Shown here: positions 33,806 through 46,287 of the stretch, piece by piece
Layout of the letters: the number at the start of each line of letters is the position of its first letter
Position numbering within the stretch: position 1 is the stretch's first letter
Source of the DNA: Rhabdophis nuchalis
Taxonomy: Eukaryota; Chordata; Lepidosauria; Squamata; Natricidae
DNA: 64,000 bases
Assembly (NCBI GenBank): GCA_039707465.1
Contig: CM077647.1
Span: forward strand, 120,446,610 to 120,510,609
Direction of reading: 5' to 3'
Notes under the pieces: generated by a model
The model's input: only the letters and a program-made list of their open reading frames with translations
Told to the model about the DNA's origin: nothing
Database searches by the model: none
Position numbers and translations under genes: made by a program

Positions 33806-34590
33806 CCAAGAATCTCCATAGACGTGTATGCATAATTGTTAGCTTTAAAGTGGTTAAAACAGTGCATGGTTTTGAGTAACATAAGACTGAATTCAAAACG
33901 CAAGGTATAAATGATGATTATATTATTACTAAATGTATAAACTTTTATTGAAATATGAAACAAAAGAACAAGTGAAAGAATGTAGGATACAATGAGCTTA
34001 AAATGTCATAGATAGTGTACCTATGGATCAATGAGAGAATATGTGGTTTAAGGTCTGAAACTTATGCAATTTTATGGTCTTAAAAGAGAATTTTTATAAA
34101 ATGCTATCTCATTGAAACAACTGACTAGTATAAAGGTTCTTCAAACTTATGCTGGAAATGTAACCGATAAGAAGGGATATTTTATCACTTGGTAGACATG
34201 TAAAATGCCAGAAAGTTTAGACTCAATTACATATAGCAAGTACAGAAGATTTTAAAAAGTCATATACAATTGAAGCTTTTGGCTTTTGAGATTTGATGGA
34301 TAAACAGCTGGGGGGGGGGGGGAACCTATGGAACATTGTGATAACTGCATCAAACTTGTTATATTCAGACAGAAATATTTGACTTTTACCCTAAATCTTT
34401 GAGCGATGGCCCTAAAAATTGCAAAGTTTAGACTATCTTCAACATTATCTCTTGTTTTCATTTCTCAAGTTCAGGGAGATGTGAAACTCATATGTTGATG
34501 TTTGGAACAGTCTCCTGTAACGGATGAGGATAAACAAATTGTAATATAATCTATGTAAGGCAGAGTTGCTGCAAAGAAAAAAAAATCTAG

Positions 34591-35617
34591 CACTCTGGAG
34601 GAAGATTTACAATTGGGTTTAGGTAATTTTGATTCTCACTGATTCTCAGTGCCATTTCTGAGTGAACTCTAAAATGTCTATTAATCTCCGGTGCCTTGAA
34701 TGATGTGGGACCAAATTACTTGTACTCAATCCAAGTCAGCCCATTCTGCTCTAAGATCTGTAGTGGAAGCTCCTATTTATTGTTCAGTACTAAGTCTGTT
34801 CCAATTGGCAGAAGCAGGACAGAAAGTGAGCCTTTGAGTTCATTACCATTCAAGGTTCATCAATCTCCCTAACTACAGACCTTGGGGACCTTGGCCCTAA
34901 ATTTATTTTTCTGGAGTCTTTTCTTATGCGTTGGTTTTCAGTTCTCAGTGTTCTTAAGGGATATGTTAGTTTTATTATTCCTGGCTTAGTCAAAACAATG
35001 ATTTTCAAGATAAAAAGGAAATAACAGCTGTGGAAAACTGGAAGAGGAGAAGCAGAGCAAGAAAGCACATATTTTTAAGCACTGAGATAGCAGTATGCTT
35101 GGAAGAAGAGAAATGTTAAAGAAATCCTACTCCTTGTAATGCTTTAAGTTTATATGCCAAAATAAGATTTAAGAAAATAATTACAAGTTGATAAATATCA
35201 ATATTAGAGATGTGATGTGAACAATGCAAGAGAAGCAGAATGAACTATTTTCAATCCCTATGCACTCCTTTCTATTCATTTTACCTGTGGTCTGTTAATA
35301 AACCCTGTCAGGGTTCCACATTGTTATAAGCTGGTAGGACTAGGAGAGTATATTCCCTTGCTAATATAGATTTTTTTTCCCTGAATTATTTTACAGAAAT
35401 GTTTTCATTTCTTTTCATATTCAACATACATCTGTTCACTACAGATGAAAAGAACATACAAATGCTAAAGCATAGTAGCAAACAGAGGCTACTTCATCAT
35501 TTATTCTTTTTAAAAGGCCTTCTCACTCCAAACTTTTTTAGAGGGATTTGGCACAATTTTGGCACAGTAATACTAACTAGCACTAGTCCTAATACTGATA
35601 ATTTAGTATTAGCCTAA
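34591..35617. other. Intron 1 sequence without recognised content
   Basis: AT-rich, no supported feature. The stretch 28259-28918, 29323-30129 and 30516-31043 in the same intron are similar. Confidence 0.45.
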
Positions 35618-36305
35618 AATAGAAGAGCCAATTTGGTCCAATAGTTAAGGCACCAGACTAAAAACCAGGGATCCGTGATTTCTAGTCCCACTTTAAGGCA
35701 TGAAAGCCATCTGGGTAACATTTATTTATTTATTTATTTATTTATTCTTGGATTTGTATACCGTCCTATCTCCCCGAAGGCACTCAGGGCGGTGCACAGG
35801 TAAATATTAAAAACAATACAAAAATACAATATAAATACAATAAATATATATTAAATTTAAACCCGTGCTAAAAACATCTTTAAAACCCATCTAAAATCCC
35901 TTACTAAAATCCCTACAATTCATTATTAACATCTAAGCCAGACCAGCCAGATGAAAAAAGTAAGTTTTAAGCTCCCGGCGGAAGAGGCGGAGGTCCGTGA
36001 TGGTACGAATATTGGGGGGTACGTCATTCCAGAGAGCCGGCCCCGCCACAGAGAAGGCCCTTCCCCTGGGGGCCGCCAGCCGGCATTGGCTGGCAGATGG
36101 CACCCTGAGGAGACCCTCCCTGTGCGAGCGGACAGGACGGAGGGAGGTATGTGGTAGGAGGCGGTCTCGCAAACATTGGGCCAGTCACTCCCTCTCTCGG
36201 TCCAATCCACATCACAAGTTCATTGTTGTGAGAAAAATATGAGAAGGAAAGAGTATTAGGTATGTTTGCTCCCTTGAATTATTCATAAAAATAATAAAGG
36301 CAGGA
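35618..36305 (+). mobile_element. tRNA-derived SINE interrupted by an L2 3' end
   Basis: The SINE head AGAGCCAATTTGGTCCAATA, GTTAAGGCACCAGACTA and B-box-like region TTTCTAGTCCCACTTTAAGG is followed by GAAAGCCATCTGGGTAAC at 35700. The body resumes at 36174 with TGGGCCAGTCACTCCCTCTC and ends GGCAGGATAGAAATATTAT. A short AACATT-like duplication borders the inserted L2. Confidence 0.8.
35716..36171 (-). mobile_element. L2-type LINE 3' end inserted in a SINE
   Basis: On the minus strand the frame reads MRDRLLPHTSLRPVRSHREG, GRAFSVAGPALWNDVPPNI and DLRLFRRELKTYFFHLAGLA, the extreme C terminus of L2-group ORF2. The 3' UTR ends in CCAAGAATAAATAAATAAAT at 35720-35750. It is 5'-truncated to about 450 bp. 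Confidence 0.85.
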
Positions 36306-37372
36306 TAGAAATATTATTTAAAATTATTATTTATTACACTTGAATATTATTTATTATACCTGCTTAACCTATTGTTAAGGTCTCTGACAAGCTCAAGACA
36401 ATCAAAGAAATGTCAATAAAATCAATAAAAAGTAAAGATAAAAGGGTAAGTACAAGGAAGTGGGGGATCTCACTCTTCTTCACCAAAGGCCCAGGTTAAA
36501 TATATTGTCTGCAAAAATGTTCTGAGGCACTCACTTCACAGTTTCTGCCTTTTCTACTCAGATTAGAGCTGATGGATTTGATAGACCAAAAACTACCCAT
36601 TGAGCAGGACAGCCCTGCTGGGAACTTCACACAAAAAAGTTGCTGGATCTTAAAACCTCCTATAGGAGGCACTTCCTTTCTTCACAACACTGAAATGAAA
36701 GTACAGTTTTGGGTGTGTTCATATACTGTATATAGCACTTGGGCACTGTGAGAAGACATCAACAGGAAGTGGGTACTGTTTTGAAAGAAAAATGTGGCTT
36801 CCTAGCCTGTGGCCCCCAAATTGTAAAATTAAGAGGTACGTTTGTTTCTGAACCCATTATTTCCACTTCATAAATATGACACATTATTGTTAATAAACCA
36901 GTTTCCTAGGAATGTTTTTATCCATATGGAACTCTGCATACAAACTACAAACAGGTTTTAATAATAATAATAACAACAACAACAACTTCACGAAAAACTA
37001 CCTTACTTAGAACTGTCTATAAACCTCTTAAATCCTTGGTTAGGACTTGAACTGTTAAGTTTTTACCAGTTCCAAACTATGAATAGATTTGAAGATTAAA
37101 TCTTAAATAACAACAACAACAACAACATGGTTGTATCAATAGAAATAGGAGCCCTTGGCACAATAACCAAAGTGTTGCCTAGATACATGGAAATTTTGAG
37201 CTTATCAGACCTGAATATTCTCATTTTGCAAAAACCCACCTTGCCTGGAACTGCCTATGAACTCAAACATTACATTAGCAGTTCTTAGGTCCTTGGTTAG
37301 GATTTGAATTGGTAAATTTCTATCAGTCCCAGACTGGGAATCAAATTGAAGATTAAATGAACAACAACAATA

Positions 37373-37465
37373 GTAGTAGTAGTAGTAGTAGTAGTAGTTT
37401 TTGTAACAGTAGTAGAAGTAGTAGTAGCAGCAGCAGCAGCAGCAGCAGCAATAGTAGTAGTAATA
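37373..37465. repeat. Compound triplet microsatellite (TAG)n(CAG)n
   Basis: GTAGTAGTAG..., then about nine GCA/CAG units (37427-37450), then TAG units. Related ACA and AAT triplet runs are at 36959-36985 and 37110-37127, and a GGA run at about 37708-37726. Poly-Tyr, poly-Cys and poly-Thr open frames here are spurious. Confidence 0.9.
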
Positions 37466-37940
37466 GGCACCTTGCGTGTGATCCCAAAATAACTGGAGCA
37501 CCACTTGAGCACCATTGGCATTGACAAATTAGGCATCAGTCAATTGCAAAAGGCTGCCTTATTTAGATCAGCTTCCATCCTGTGACGATATCTGTCACAC
37601 TGTCAATATCCAGATTTGCCTATCCCAGTTCCTTGATATGGACTTGCTAGGTAGACAAAAATGCCAAATCCAATCTGAACAACTGGCTAAGTGTGCAATA
37701 ATTAAAGGAGGAGGAGGAGGAGGAGTGTGGGGAGGGAGGAAGAAGAAGAGGCTAAATTCTCACTGCAAAAAGCCAATCCTTAAGAACAGATGCTTATAAG
37801 GCCAGGATTGAGAAGGTGGCAACAGATAATGCTGCTTCTTCAAAATTAGTTGCTGCAAGAAGATTGTAGGTCAAGGTACCAGCAATGGTACATTGGAATA
37901 TCTGCAAGCAACAACTGTTGGGACCAAAAAATTGACGAAG

Positions 37941-38281
37941 TACAGGTAGTCTTTGCTTAACAACCAATCATTTTACAACCTTCCAAACTTTATGAGCCGT
38001 AAAGCAACCCTGAATGCTGTAAAAGGTCATGCTGCCTCCCCTCACAGGCATGTGATTGCATGTCAGATGAACCAGATTGGGTATTCCATGATCCCATGAC
38101 TTTGATTCATGATGTTTTTGCAAGTTTGCAGAGAAGAACACCCATTCACATGAATCAGTTCACTTAACAACAGTGACATTCACTTAACAACCACCCTGAA
38201 AAAGCCTGGAAAATTACATCCAGTTACGTAGATTCTTCGATGTACAACTGTAACAGTTGTAAATTGAGGGCTATCTCCTGT
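37941..38281 (+). mobile_element. Tigger-like non-autonomous DNA transposon, copy 8
   Basis: TACAGGTAGTCTTTGCTTAA starts the copy; CACTTAACAACAGTGACATT and the end GTAAATTGAGGGCTATCTCC confirm it. The middle is diverged from other copies. Confidence 0.7.
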
Positions 38282-38314
38282 AATAGAAAATGAAGACCCT
38301 ACGGTGCTCTAGGA

Positions 38315-38788
38315 CTGCGATGGCAAACCTGTGGCACACGGAGCCATTTGTCAGGGCACACGAGGCGCACATTCATGCACACGCTGGCCAGCTGACTTTC
38401 GCCTTCTTTTGAGCCCATTTTTCGCTCTCCAGAAGGTTCAGGAGCTTCCTTGAAGCCTCCGGAGCGCGAAAAATCAGCCCTAAGGGCAAACCGGAAGTTT
38501 GGGAATGGATTTCCAGTTTGCTCATAGGGCTGGATTTAGCCCTCCAAAGTGTTCAAGAGCCCTTAGGAGGCTTCCCTGAAGGCTCTGGAAGGCAAAAAAC
38601 AACACTCCGAGCAAACCAGAAGTCACTTCCAAGTTGCTTGTAGGGCCGATTTTAGCCCTCCGAAGCATTCAGGAACCCTCAGGAGGCTTCCCTGAAGGTT
38701 ACGGAGGGCAAAAAACACCCGCACACAACCCCCCCACTGCGCTCCCCCCGCTTTTGGCACGTGAGCCACAAAAGGTTCGCCATCACTG
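38315..38788. mobile_element. hAT-type element with exact 8-bp target duplication
   Basis: The left end CTGCGATGGCAAACCT and right end AGGTTCGCCATCACTG are inverted repeats. It is flanked by exact CTCTAGGA at 38307-38314 and 38789-38796. The interior has repeated phrases (GGCCGATTTTAGCCCTCCGA type; CTTCCCTGAAGG) and no coding capacity. Relatives: 50818-51296, 58941-59475, 61180-61651 and the fragment at 15231. Confidence 0.92.
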
Positions 38789-38796
38789 CTCTAGGA

Positions 38797-41444
38797 CATT
38801 AGAATTCAAACAGGCAAGCACCTTCTCCATAATACTCCAGACTTAGTAACTGTGGATAAGAAACATCTTGAAAATCATTCTGAGAAAATACTGGAGAAGT
38901 GACTCCTGTGGGAATCATTTTACAGGAAGAAATGGGTGACATTTCTTGAATCTGCTTTACTTTCATGGTGTTATTCACCCACTGTATTCAGCAGCTAACT
39001 TATTACTTTTGGCCTTTTTGCTTCTGGAACTATAGCATATGTGCCTAATTGCATGTTTAATAATATTTGTTAACTAACAGCGGCATTAGAAAAAAGACAC
39101 ACAATTTCTGCCATTTCTGATGAACTGTATAATTTGGACTAGAAATTGCACTGATTTTATCTATAGGAACTTAAAGAAATTGTTATACTATACTATACCT
39201 ATAAGTATTACTATACAAAACTATGATTTTGTATTAATGCTACTATACTATGCTATATCTACAGCTATAAATATTACCATCATCTTATACTGTACTGTAC
39301 TATACTGTAATGTAATGTATATTGCTAGTTTATATATTATATAGCACATATTGTTATATTCTACTATATTACGGTAAATATTTGGGATCTATCCAACTGT
39401 GTTTCAATTGAAGTTAGGAAGTTAAGTATTGTTATTGTATCATAAACCAAAACCTTAGTTGAAATGAGACACCGGGTGCAGCCTGTGGCCCTCCCTTCAA
39501 CATTTTATATATAGAAACTCATCCTGTTATGGACTGCATACTTGCTCCTGTACTAGATGCGATCCCTAAGTGTTCTCCATTCAACAGGTGTATAAGTTAA
39601 GAACAAGAGCTAGGCCTGGAAACAAGAGATAATGCCTGGAATAAGGTCATATGTATCTTCATAGACTTACTACACAAGTACTTAGTTGTTAGATCTATCT
39701 ACCAGACACACAGGTCTATTCTCTGATTGCATCTATTCCACATGAGCCCATGGTGATATATGCTTTTGATGCATTCCCATCTGGACATTTTACGGCATTT
39801 TCTATATGGAGCCACTTAATGTGCAAACTTTGCTGATCCAGAGTAATGTGAACCATCTGTATATGGGACTTATGTGTCTTCATTTAAACAAATCCAATAA
39901 TTACTCACTTGTTTCTAGCAGATTTGAGGGGTCATTCTGCTGCTTAACTTATCCGAGGAGTACATTGTCCCATAGAAATCTATCTGGGCTTTAGGAATAG
40001 TTGAGGAAACAGCCTTCTTTCTTACCTTGCCACAAAATCAGCCATATGAGACCTTCTCAGTAGGTGTCAATAGAGTTCAGACTTTTCAGCCACTTTGCCA
40101 GTGAGCAAAGAATAGTTGTTTTAATTATTGTTACTTATAATTCTTTTATCTTTAATTTTCTTACTATTGGTCTGCCAAATTTTGAGAGATGGGCAATGAG
40201 ATTTAACTCATCACTATTGTTTCCACTTTTTTTTTTACTTATATAGTAGAACCCAATTTGTTGTCTTTTCCAAGGTTTTGCTTTCCAATATACCAAGGTA
40301 ATATTTACTTTTGTAATACACAAAAAATTCTCATTATTGCTCACCTATGTGGAATGCTATCTCAGCTGCAATATTTTCACCAAGAGAAAAGAGGCAGCCC
40401 AAACCATAAGAAACAAGAAACTGATATTGGTTACTCTGCTTTACATTCAATACTACAATAATATAATTTTCCAAATAGTAATAATTACTATTTGGACTTC
40501 AAATGCATCTCCGGGGCTTTCCTCTGAACCTCCCACAACAAAAACTTCTGGAGAAAAGTCAGCAGTATTGACCTATATTGAAGGGTTCCCATTCACAAGT
40601 CTCATTCCCTTTCTCAGTAAACAGCTCCAACAAACTCTGGACAATCTTGCCATGTCAGTACGATAGTTTTCAGCCTCCTGCAATATGCATATAATAATGT
40701 GGACTTTACCTGCATGCATTGGGAGGATTATTTTTATGTTTCAATAGTCAGAAGATCACTAAGCCACTAAAAAGTCCAATAGCTGGAAATACTACAAATT
40801 CTTGTCTTTATTCTTTGGAGTTTTTAATTTTGTTTTAAAATAAATACATGAGTAGATTCTGATCCCCCTCCCCCACAGAGCAACAATCACTTCTCATCAT
40901 GGAATATTGTTTTAAAAATACTATGTCTTACTGTGAAAAGGAAATCAGGAAAATTCTTCTGCTGTGCCTTCTTTCATTTAGCAAAAATATAAAAAAGAAG
41001 TAATGGGAAAGATGTTCTTAAAATCAAACGAGCAGAATAGTAGTTTTTCTTTTAGTTCATGTCTTGGCTTTTAGAACTATTAAAATACAAGTGATATGTA
41101 TTCTCCAATCACAAAAGTCAAGGAGCATAATAAGAAAGCAGGACTGTGATTATAAATAAAACCAAACAGACATGGCAACCAGAATTGACAATGAAGATAT
41201 TGAAGTGATGGATAACTTCTGGTTTTTAAGTTTGACTATTAACAATAAAGAAACAAGCAATCAAGAAATACACTGCAGCCTAGCATTTGGTAGAGGAGCA
41301 ACGGAGGGCGTGGAATAGATATTCAGATGCCACATTGGTGTCTGTTAGTACGAGGATTAGAATGTTGCAGGAAGTGGTTTTCCTATGATAGTCTGTGGAA
41401 GTGGAAGTTAGACTTCGAAGAAGCAAATCAGGAAGAGCTTTTTT
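38797..41444. other. Intron 1 sequence, mostly unique
   Basis: Apart from the pentanucleotide repeat at 39183-39375 no element or coding segment was recognised. Open frames of 60-109 codons show no protein-like features. Confidence 0.45.
39183..39375. repeat. Degenerate (TACTA)n pentanucleotide repeat
   Basis: ATACTATACTATACCTATAA, CTACTATACTATGCTATATC and TACTGTACTGTACTATACTG are decayed units of a TACTA-like pentamer over about 190 bp. The open frame at 39120-39344 is due to it. Confidence 0.7.
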
Positions 41445-41477
41445 GCTTTTTGAATTTTAGCGTTGGAGAAGATTCCT

Positions 41478-41811
41478 TTTTTTTCCCCAAACAATTTTTA
41501 TTGATTTTTACAATTTTTATAGGAACAGGGAAGATGGTAAGGTTCAATGATAACATTTTAGGACTTCCATGTCGGGGTTGGAGAGCGAAATGATTCTCTA
41601 CTCACTCTGCCTATTGGTGGTCGCTTGCAGGCCTTCCTACCTCAGTGGGAGGAGACCACCACAGATGCATAGGTGTTACAGACATTGAAGCTGGGCCTCA
41701 CCACAGAATTCCTATCCCCCCCACCCCAGCACTTCCTCAGCTGCCCCACCCCCAGGAACTCCTCCAAGAGGGAGTTCATGCAAACCAAGATTCGCCATCT
41801 TCTAGACATCA
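41478..41811 (-). mobile_element. Internally deleted L1-type retrotransposon with a 33-bp target duplication
   Basis: A 334-bp insert is bordered by the exact 33-bp repeat GCTTTTTGAATTTTAGCGTT... at 41445-41477 and 41812-41844. On the minus strand it begins GATGTCTAGAAGATGGCGAA, resembling an L1 5' start, and ends AATCAATAAAAATTGTTTGG followed by GGAAAAAAAA, an L1-like 3' end with poly-A. The whole coding part is missing between them. Long exact duplications and a poly-A tail show insertion by L1-type target-primed reverse transcription. Confidence 0.85.
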
Positions 41812-41844
41812 GCTTTTTGAATTTTAGCGTTGGAGAAGATTCCT

Positions 41845-43587
41845 GAGAATACCATAGGTAGCCAAGAAAGCAAACGCATGGGATTATAGAACAAATCAAT
41901 CCAGTTCTCACTCTATAAATGATTAACCTCAAATTATCTCATTTTAGAAATAATAAGCAAAGACCCAACTCCTTTGTGGAGTTATAATCTAGAAAAGGCA
42001 GAAGGAACTAGAAAAAGAGGTAAACCCACAAGCTTGATTACCCCAATTGTGGCAGGGATTATACCATTTGAAAACCTGAAAAACTAGGTTCCAGGCAGAT
42101 CGTTCTGAAAAGGGTCTGTTTATGTGGATATTAACACCGCACTGATTGCTCCCAACGAACCAGCCAGCCAGCCAACCAACCCAGCAACCAACGAAACAAC
42201 CAAACAAAAAACTCAACCCAACCAGCTCCAACTTTATCATTATCTCTTCATGAAAAACCATGATATGGTTAACAGACTTGTTTTTAAAAGCAGTTCTAGC
42301 ACATAAGATGTTGATTGCTTAAAGTACAGCTGATACCTACAAACACCACTAGATTTCTATACTAAATATATTGATGCAGTAATCATCTGGTGTTACATGT
42401 GGATAGACGCATAACATACGAACATTCCTAGTAAATAGCATTGCAAATTAGCCTGCATAGTTGAAAGGCTTTATGTCTGGTCAGACCATTGGATTATCCA
42501 GTTCTGTATTAGCTACTTCGATTGCCAGAATCTCTTCAAGTCGTTCATGATTCCCCCCACGCATCCTCCTATCCTAGCTCTCCAATTTTCTGTTCCAGAT
42601 ACGGCAAGGATTGAGCATCGGAACCTTGGCATTGTAGAGATTATACGTGGCAACTACTTTCTCCTCAGTTAAAGTCACACACAGTTCTATGGAAGGAATC
42701 CATTCACACTTCTAACCAATATCATTACATCCAAGTTGCATCTTTGCACCGGGGGACTTGCCCATAAGCTACTGTTGTGGCATAGAATGGACCAACATCA
42801 CAACCAAAAAGGAGAAAAAGCTTCTATTTATATATACATGCTGATTTGAACTAGAAAATTAGATTATAAAAACCGCAGAAATAAAATTTCTCCATGGTTC
42901 TTTTAAAATGTTTGGACAGCTGCTGGCATACTACACTTGCCTTTGGCGGTGATCAGTTTCATCTTAACCGTTTACTCTTCACCACATTTCCTTAAAGTTA
43001 TTGACAAACGGTCCATATGCTTTTGCAAGAGCTGAGCTCTCAAAAGACGGAAATGTCTTGCACAAATCCACTTCCTGTTCATGAAGAATATGTGGGTTAA
43101 CATGAGCAACTGAAGTTTGAAAACTTATTAATGTCCCTAGCTACAGCGTTGCCTTGTTACTTCAAGCAGACATACTGTTCTTTCACTTCACTGTTACTCA
43201 TCTCCTTCCTATTTCTCTTCTTCAGGACCCGTCTTCCCGCTAGAGACCCAGGTTACATAGCTTCTTGGCTTCAACTCATATTGGCTCTGATTTCACTAAG
43301 GGAAGAAATTATATTTTTCCTCCTGTCATTCTTTACTTATGTCGTTCCCAATATCTTGCTCTTTCATAGGATCTGACAGAGACGATAGGACTTATGCCAT
43401 CAAAGTGATGATTAATTGTATAATTAATTAAGATTCTTATAATTAGCAAATGATTGATTTTCAGCTTCAGTGGATCAGCTTCAAGAATATCCTATATGCG
43501 TAACAATGCTTCTGAGCCTCAACACATCCCTAATGCAGTTCAGAAATGAGAGAGTGACTCTAGCCAAGTATTTTGCTTGCCTCCTGG
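41845..43587. other. Intron 1 sequence, mostly unique
   Basis: A short run of AACC/AACA units lies at about 42160-42220. Nothing else supported. Confidence 0.45.
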
Positions 43588-44082
43588 TACAAGTAGTCCT
43601 TGGCCTATGACCACAACTGAGCCCAAAATTTTCATTGGTAAGTGAGACAGTTGTTAAGTGAGTTTTGCTCCATTGTATGATCTTTCTTACCACAATTGTT
43701 AAGTGATTCACTGCAGCTGTTAAGTAGACACAGTGGTTAGTGTGCAGTCCTGTAGGGTCAATAAAATGAGGATTCAGATTGTTTGGGGCAATAGGCCCAC
43801 TCTGTAAACCACTTAGAAAGGGCTGTAAAAGGACCATGAAGTGGTACATAAGTCTAAGTGCTATTGCTAGTAACACTTTCCCCATTGACCGCTTGTCAGA
43901 AGATCGTAAAAGGTGATCCCATGACCCTGGGACCCTGCAACCTTGCAAATGTCTGAATTTTGATCACGTGACTGTGGGGATGCTGGAACGGTTGTCTAAA
44001 ACATGGCCATAAAACATTTATTTTAGTGCTGCTGTAACTTTGAAGTCACTAAATGAATGGCTGTAAATCAAGGACTACCTGT
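43588..44082 (-). mobile_element. Tigger-like DNA transposon, copy 9, holding a SINE-like insert
   Basis: Antisense copy from TACAAGTAGTCCTTGGCCTA to AAATCAAGGACTACCTGTTT. At about 43726-43876 it is interrupted by AAATGAGGATTCAGATTGTT, GGGGCAATAGGCCCACTCTG, TAAGTCTAAGTGCTATTGCT, which I recall as the 3' half of a snake SINE. The open frame at 43481-43948 covers both and is spurious. Confidence 0.78.
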
Positions 44083-44208
44083 TTACATGAATGCCTTGTG
44101 AGAGGACATAGTTACTGTGGCAGCCATGTATGGCGGCATCCATGACCTGTTGTCAAAATTCCACATGTGTACATTAGCACCTCCATAGCTGGAGCTCTTG
44201 CATTAAGG

Positions 44209-44296
44209 CAGTGTTTCTCAATCTTGGGGACTTTAGGTCCTGTGGACTTCAACTTTCAGAATGTTGTTTCTTCAACCCCAAGGTTGAGAAACACTG
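44209..44296. mobile_element. Short palindromic hAT element
   Basis: CAGTGTTTCTCAATCTTGGG is mirrored by AAGGTTGAGAAACACTG. Flanks CATTAAGG and CTTTAAGG match at 7 of 8 positions. The central part is deleted compared with the copy at 4517-4652. Confidence 0.82.
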
Positions 44297-45433
44297 CTTT
44301 AAGGGCTTCACTCTGTATCACCTTTCTGCTTCAAAATACGGGGAGAAAACACTTGCAGCCCATCCATATTTTCCATCACTTTCTCTATCTTTTCCTTACC
44401 ACTGAAAAGAAAGCCCAGAATAACTTTCTCCTTTCTTTTCCTTTTCCTTTTCCTTTCTTTACCCTTTCCTTTCATTCCTGCCTGCCTGCCTACCAGAAAC
44501 TGTACGTTTAGAAGCCATCCTTTTGTTTGCCCTGTTCCTTTATGACATGCAATCATTTAATCATTACAAAAATAATGTCTTTGCCATCTCAGTGCAGGTT
44601 TGAAACTATAATCAGAACCCAAGAAAGCAGTTTGTCCAATATGAGTGTGTGTGTTTCTATTTCACAGCTAATTTTGAGTGTTTTAGTATTAGAGTTTTTT
44701 AAAAATATATAATCTGCAGGGACCTTTTCAGATTTGACCTAGTTTAATGAACTTCTTGTTTTGAGCGCTGCTTTATTTCTAAAGCTTGAAATGATTAAAG
44801 CACCAACTTTAAATCAGAAAATATGGATTAAAGGCATACTCCATTTTTTATGTTACATTGGTGTTCATATATTATTGCTGTGATAATATAATACAAAACA
44901 TAAAATACCTTCTCCTTAATAACGGATAGCAATACTCATCTCTTAAAACTGTGCATTCTTTCACACTTCATTGTCACAAAAAGTCAGTGGTCTTCCATTT
45001 TTAGTAACATGCAAATGCATTTAAATTTAATCAGTTACTAGACTGGCTCAAAGACAGATGATTAAGAATCCCTTCATCACTGGGCAGTCTGGCTCTTTTT
45101 ATTTTTCCTCATTTTGTAGGATTCAGCTCAGTTGCACAAGTCTGTTTGTTCATGAGGTACATATGAACTAGTAGCACACTGACATCCACGTCACGTGGCA
45201 AGAGAAAGGGCAGATTTCAATCTCCTTCACCTCTTGCTGAATAACTGGGAATGAGCAATCAACTTGCTCCAGATTATAATGGCAGCATGGCCCTTCCAGG
45301 GATGGAGGACCTCCAGCTGTTATGTACTATATGGATAGTTCCCAACAATCCCACTCAGGATAGTCAATCTGGAGAACGATAGAATTTCATGAAAATCTCA
45401 ATGGTCAACAATTCCTCGTCTCTGTCTCTAAAG

Positions 45434-45568
45434 CAGGGGTCTCCAACCTTTGCAACTTTAAGTCTGAAGGACTTCAGCTTCCAGAATTCTCCAGCCAGCT
45501 TTGCTGGCTGGAGAATTCTGGGAGCTGAAGTCCTTCAGACTTAAAGTTGCAAAGGTTGGAGACCCCTG
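45434..45568. mobile_element. Palindromic hAT element with 8-bp target duplication
   Basis: A complete copy of the CAGGGGTCTCCAACC family, with halves differing at only about one or two positions, flanked by exact CTCTAAAG. The very low divergence between halves suggests recent insertion or gene-conversion-like repair of the hairpin. Confidence 0.93.
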
Positions 45569-45893
45569 CTCTAAAGAATCAGTTTTTCATTCTGAAATTA
45601 TTCTGGATTCAACCTTATCCCTGGAGATTCGGATAGTGTCTGTAACAAACTGTAGCCACTTGACTTCCCAGTTGGGCTAGTTAACTGTCTGGACTACAAT
45701 ATTGCAGTCATGTTAAGCTTGACTACCATAATGTGTACAATCTGGAGATGACTTGGTTTAGAAAATTTAATATAAAGTTCCTTAGCTGTTAAATAAGAAT
45801 ATATTTCAAGGTATTAAACATATATTTCCCAAACTGGTTCAAAGTCCCTATAAAATTCTACATGGCTTAGGATGCAGATATTGAAAATCCATC

Positions 45894-46287
45894 TACAGGT
45901 AGTCCTCCACTTATTACAGTTTGTTTTATGACTGTTCAAAGTTACAACGGCACTGAACAAAGTGACTTATAACCATTCTCACACTTATAACCATTGCAGC
46001 ATCCCTATGGTGGTCACATGGTCAAAATTTGGATGCTTGGCAACTGGTTCATATTTATGATGGTTACAATGTCCTGGGGTCATATGATCAGCTTTTGCGA
46101 CTTTTTGATAAGCAAAGTCAGTGGGCAAACCAGGTTCACTTTACAACATGTAATAACTGCAATGATTCACTTAACAAATGTGGCAAGAAAAGTCATAAAG
46201 TGGAGCAAAACTCACTTAACAAATGTCTCACTTAGCAACATAAATTTTGGGCTCAATTGTGGCTGTAAGATGAGGACTGACTGTACT
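45894..46287 (+). mobile_element. Tigger-like non-autonomous DNA transposon, copy 10
   Basis: TACAGGTAGTCCTCCACTTA to AAGATGAGGACTGACTGTA, with all interior landmarks and preserved termini. Open frames at 45994 and 46029 are by-products. Confidence 0.83.

Larger units (their letters stand above)
31850..34590 (+). mobile_element. L1-type LINE remnant, ORF2 and 3' end
   Basis: A-rich plus-strand sequence translates in pieces to L1 reverse transcriptase: LKEGQDLTFTRNYRPISLL near 31970, IHEDQAEFLPKRQMFNNL near 32085, FIKLIKLNYTSQ near 32260, and a decayed YADD region (AFVDDL) near 32785, followed by ORF2 C-terminal-like sequence. It contains stops throughout. An L2 3' tail and unrelated sequence interrupt it at about 32400-32750, and a foldback element interrupts it at 33685-33805. 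Confidence 0.75.

Noticed and set aside
43481..43948. 155-codon minus-strand ORF
   Set aside because: It covers a Tigger-like element and a SINE insert; phrases such as [12 protein letters not shown] recur in other copies of the same repeat.
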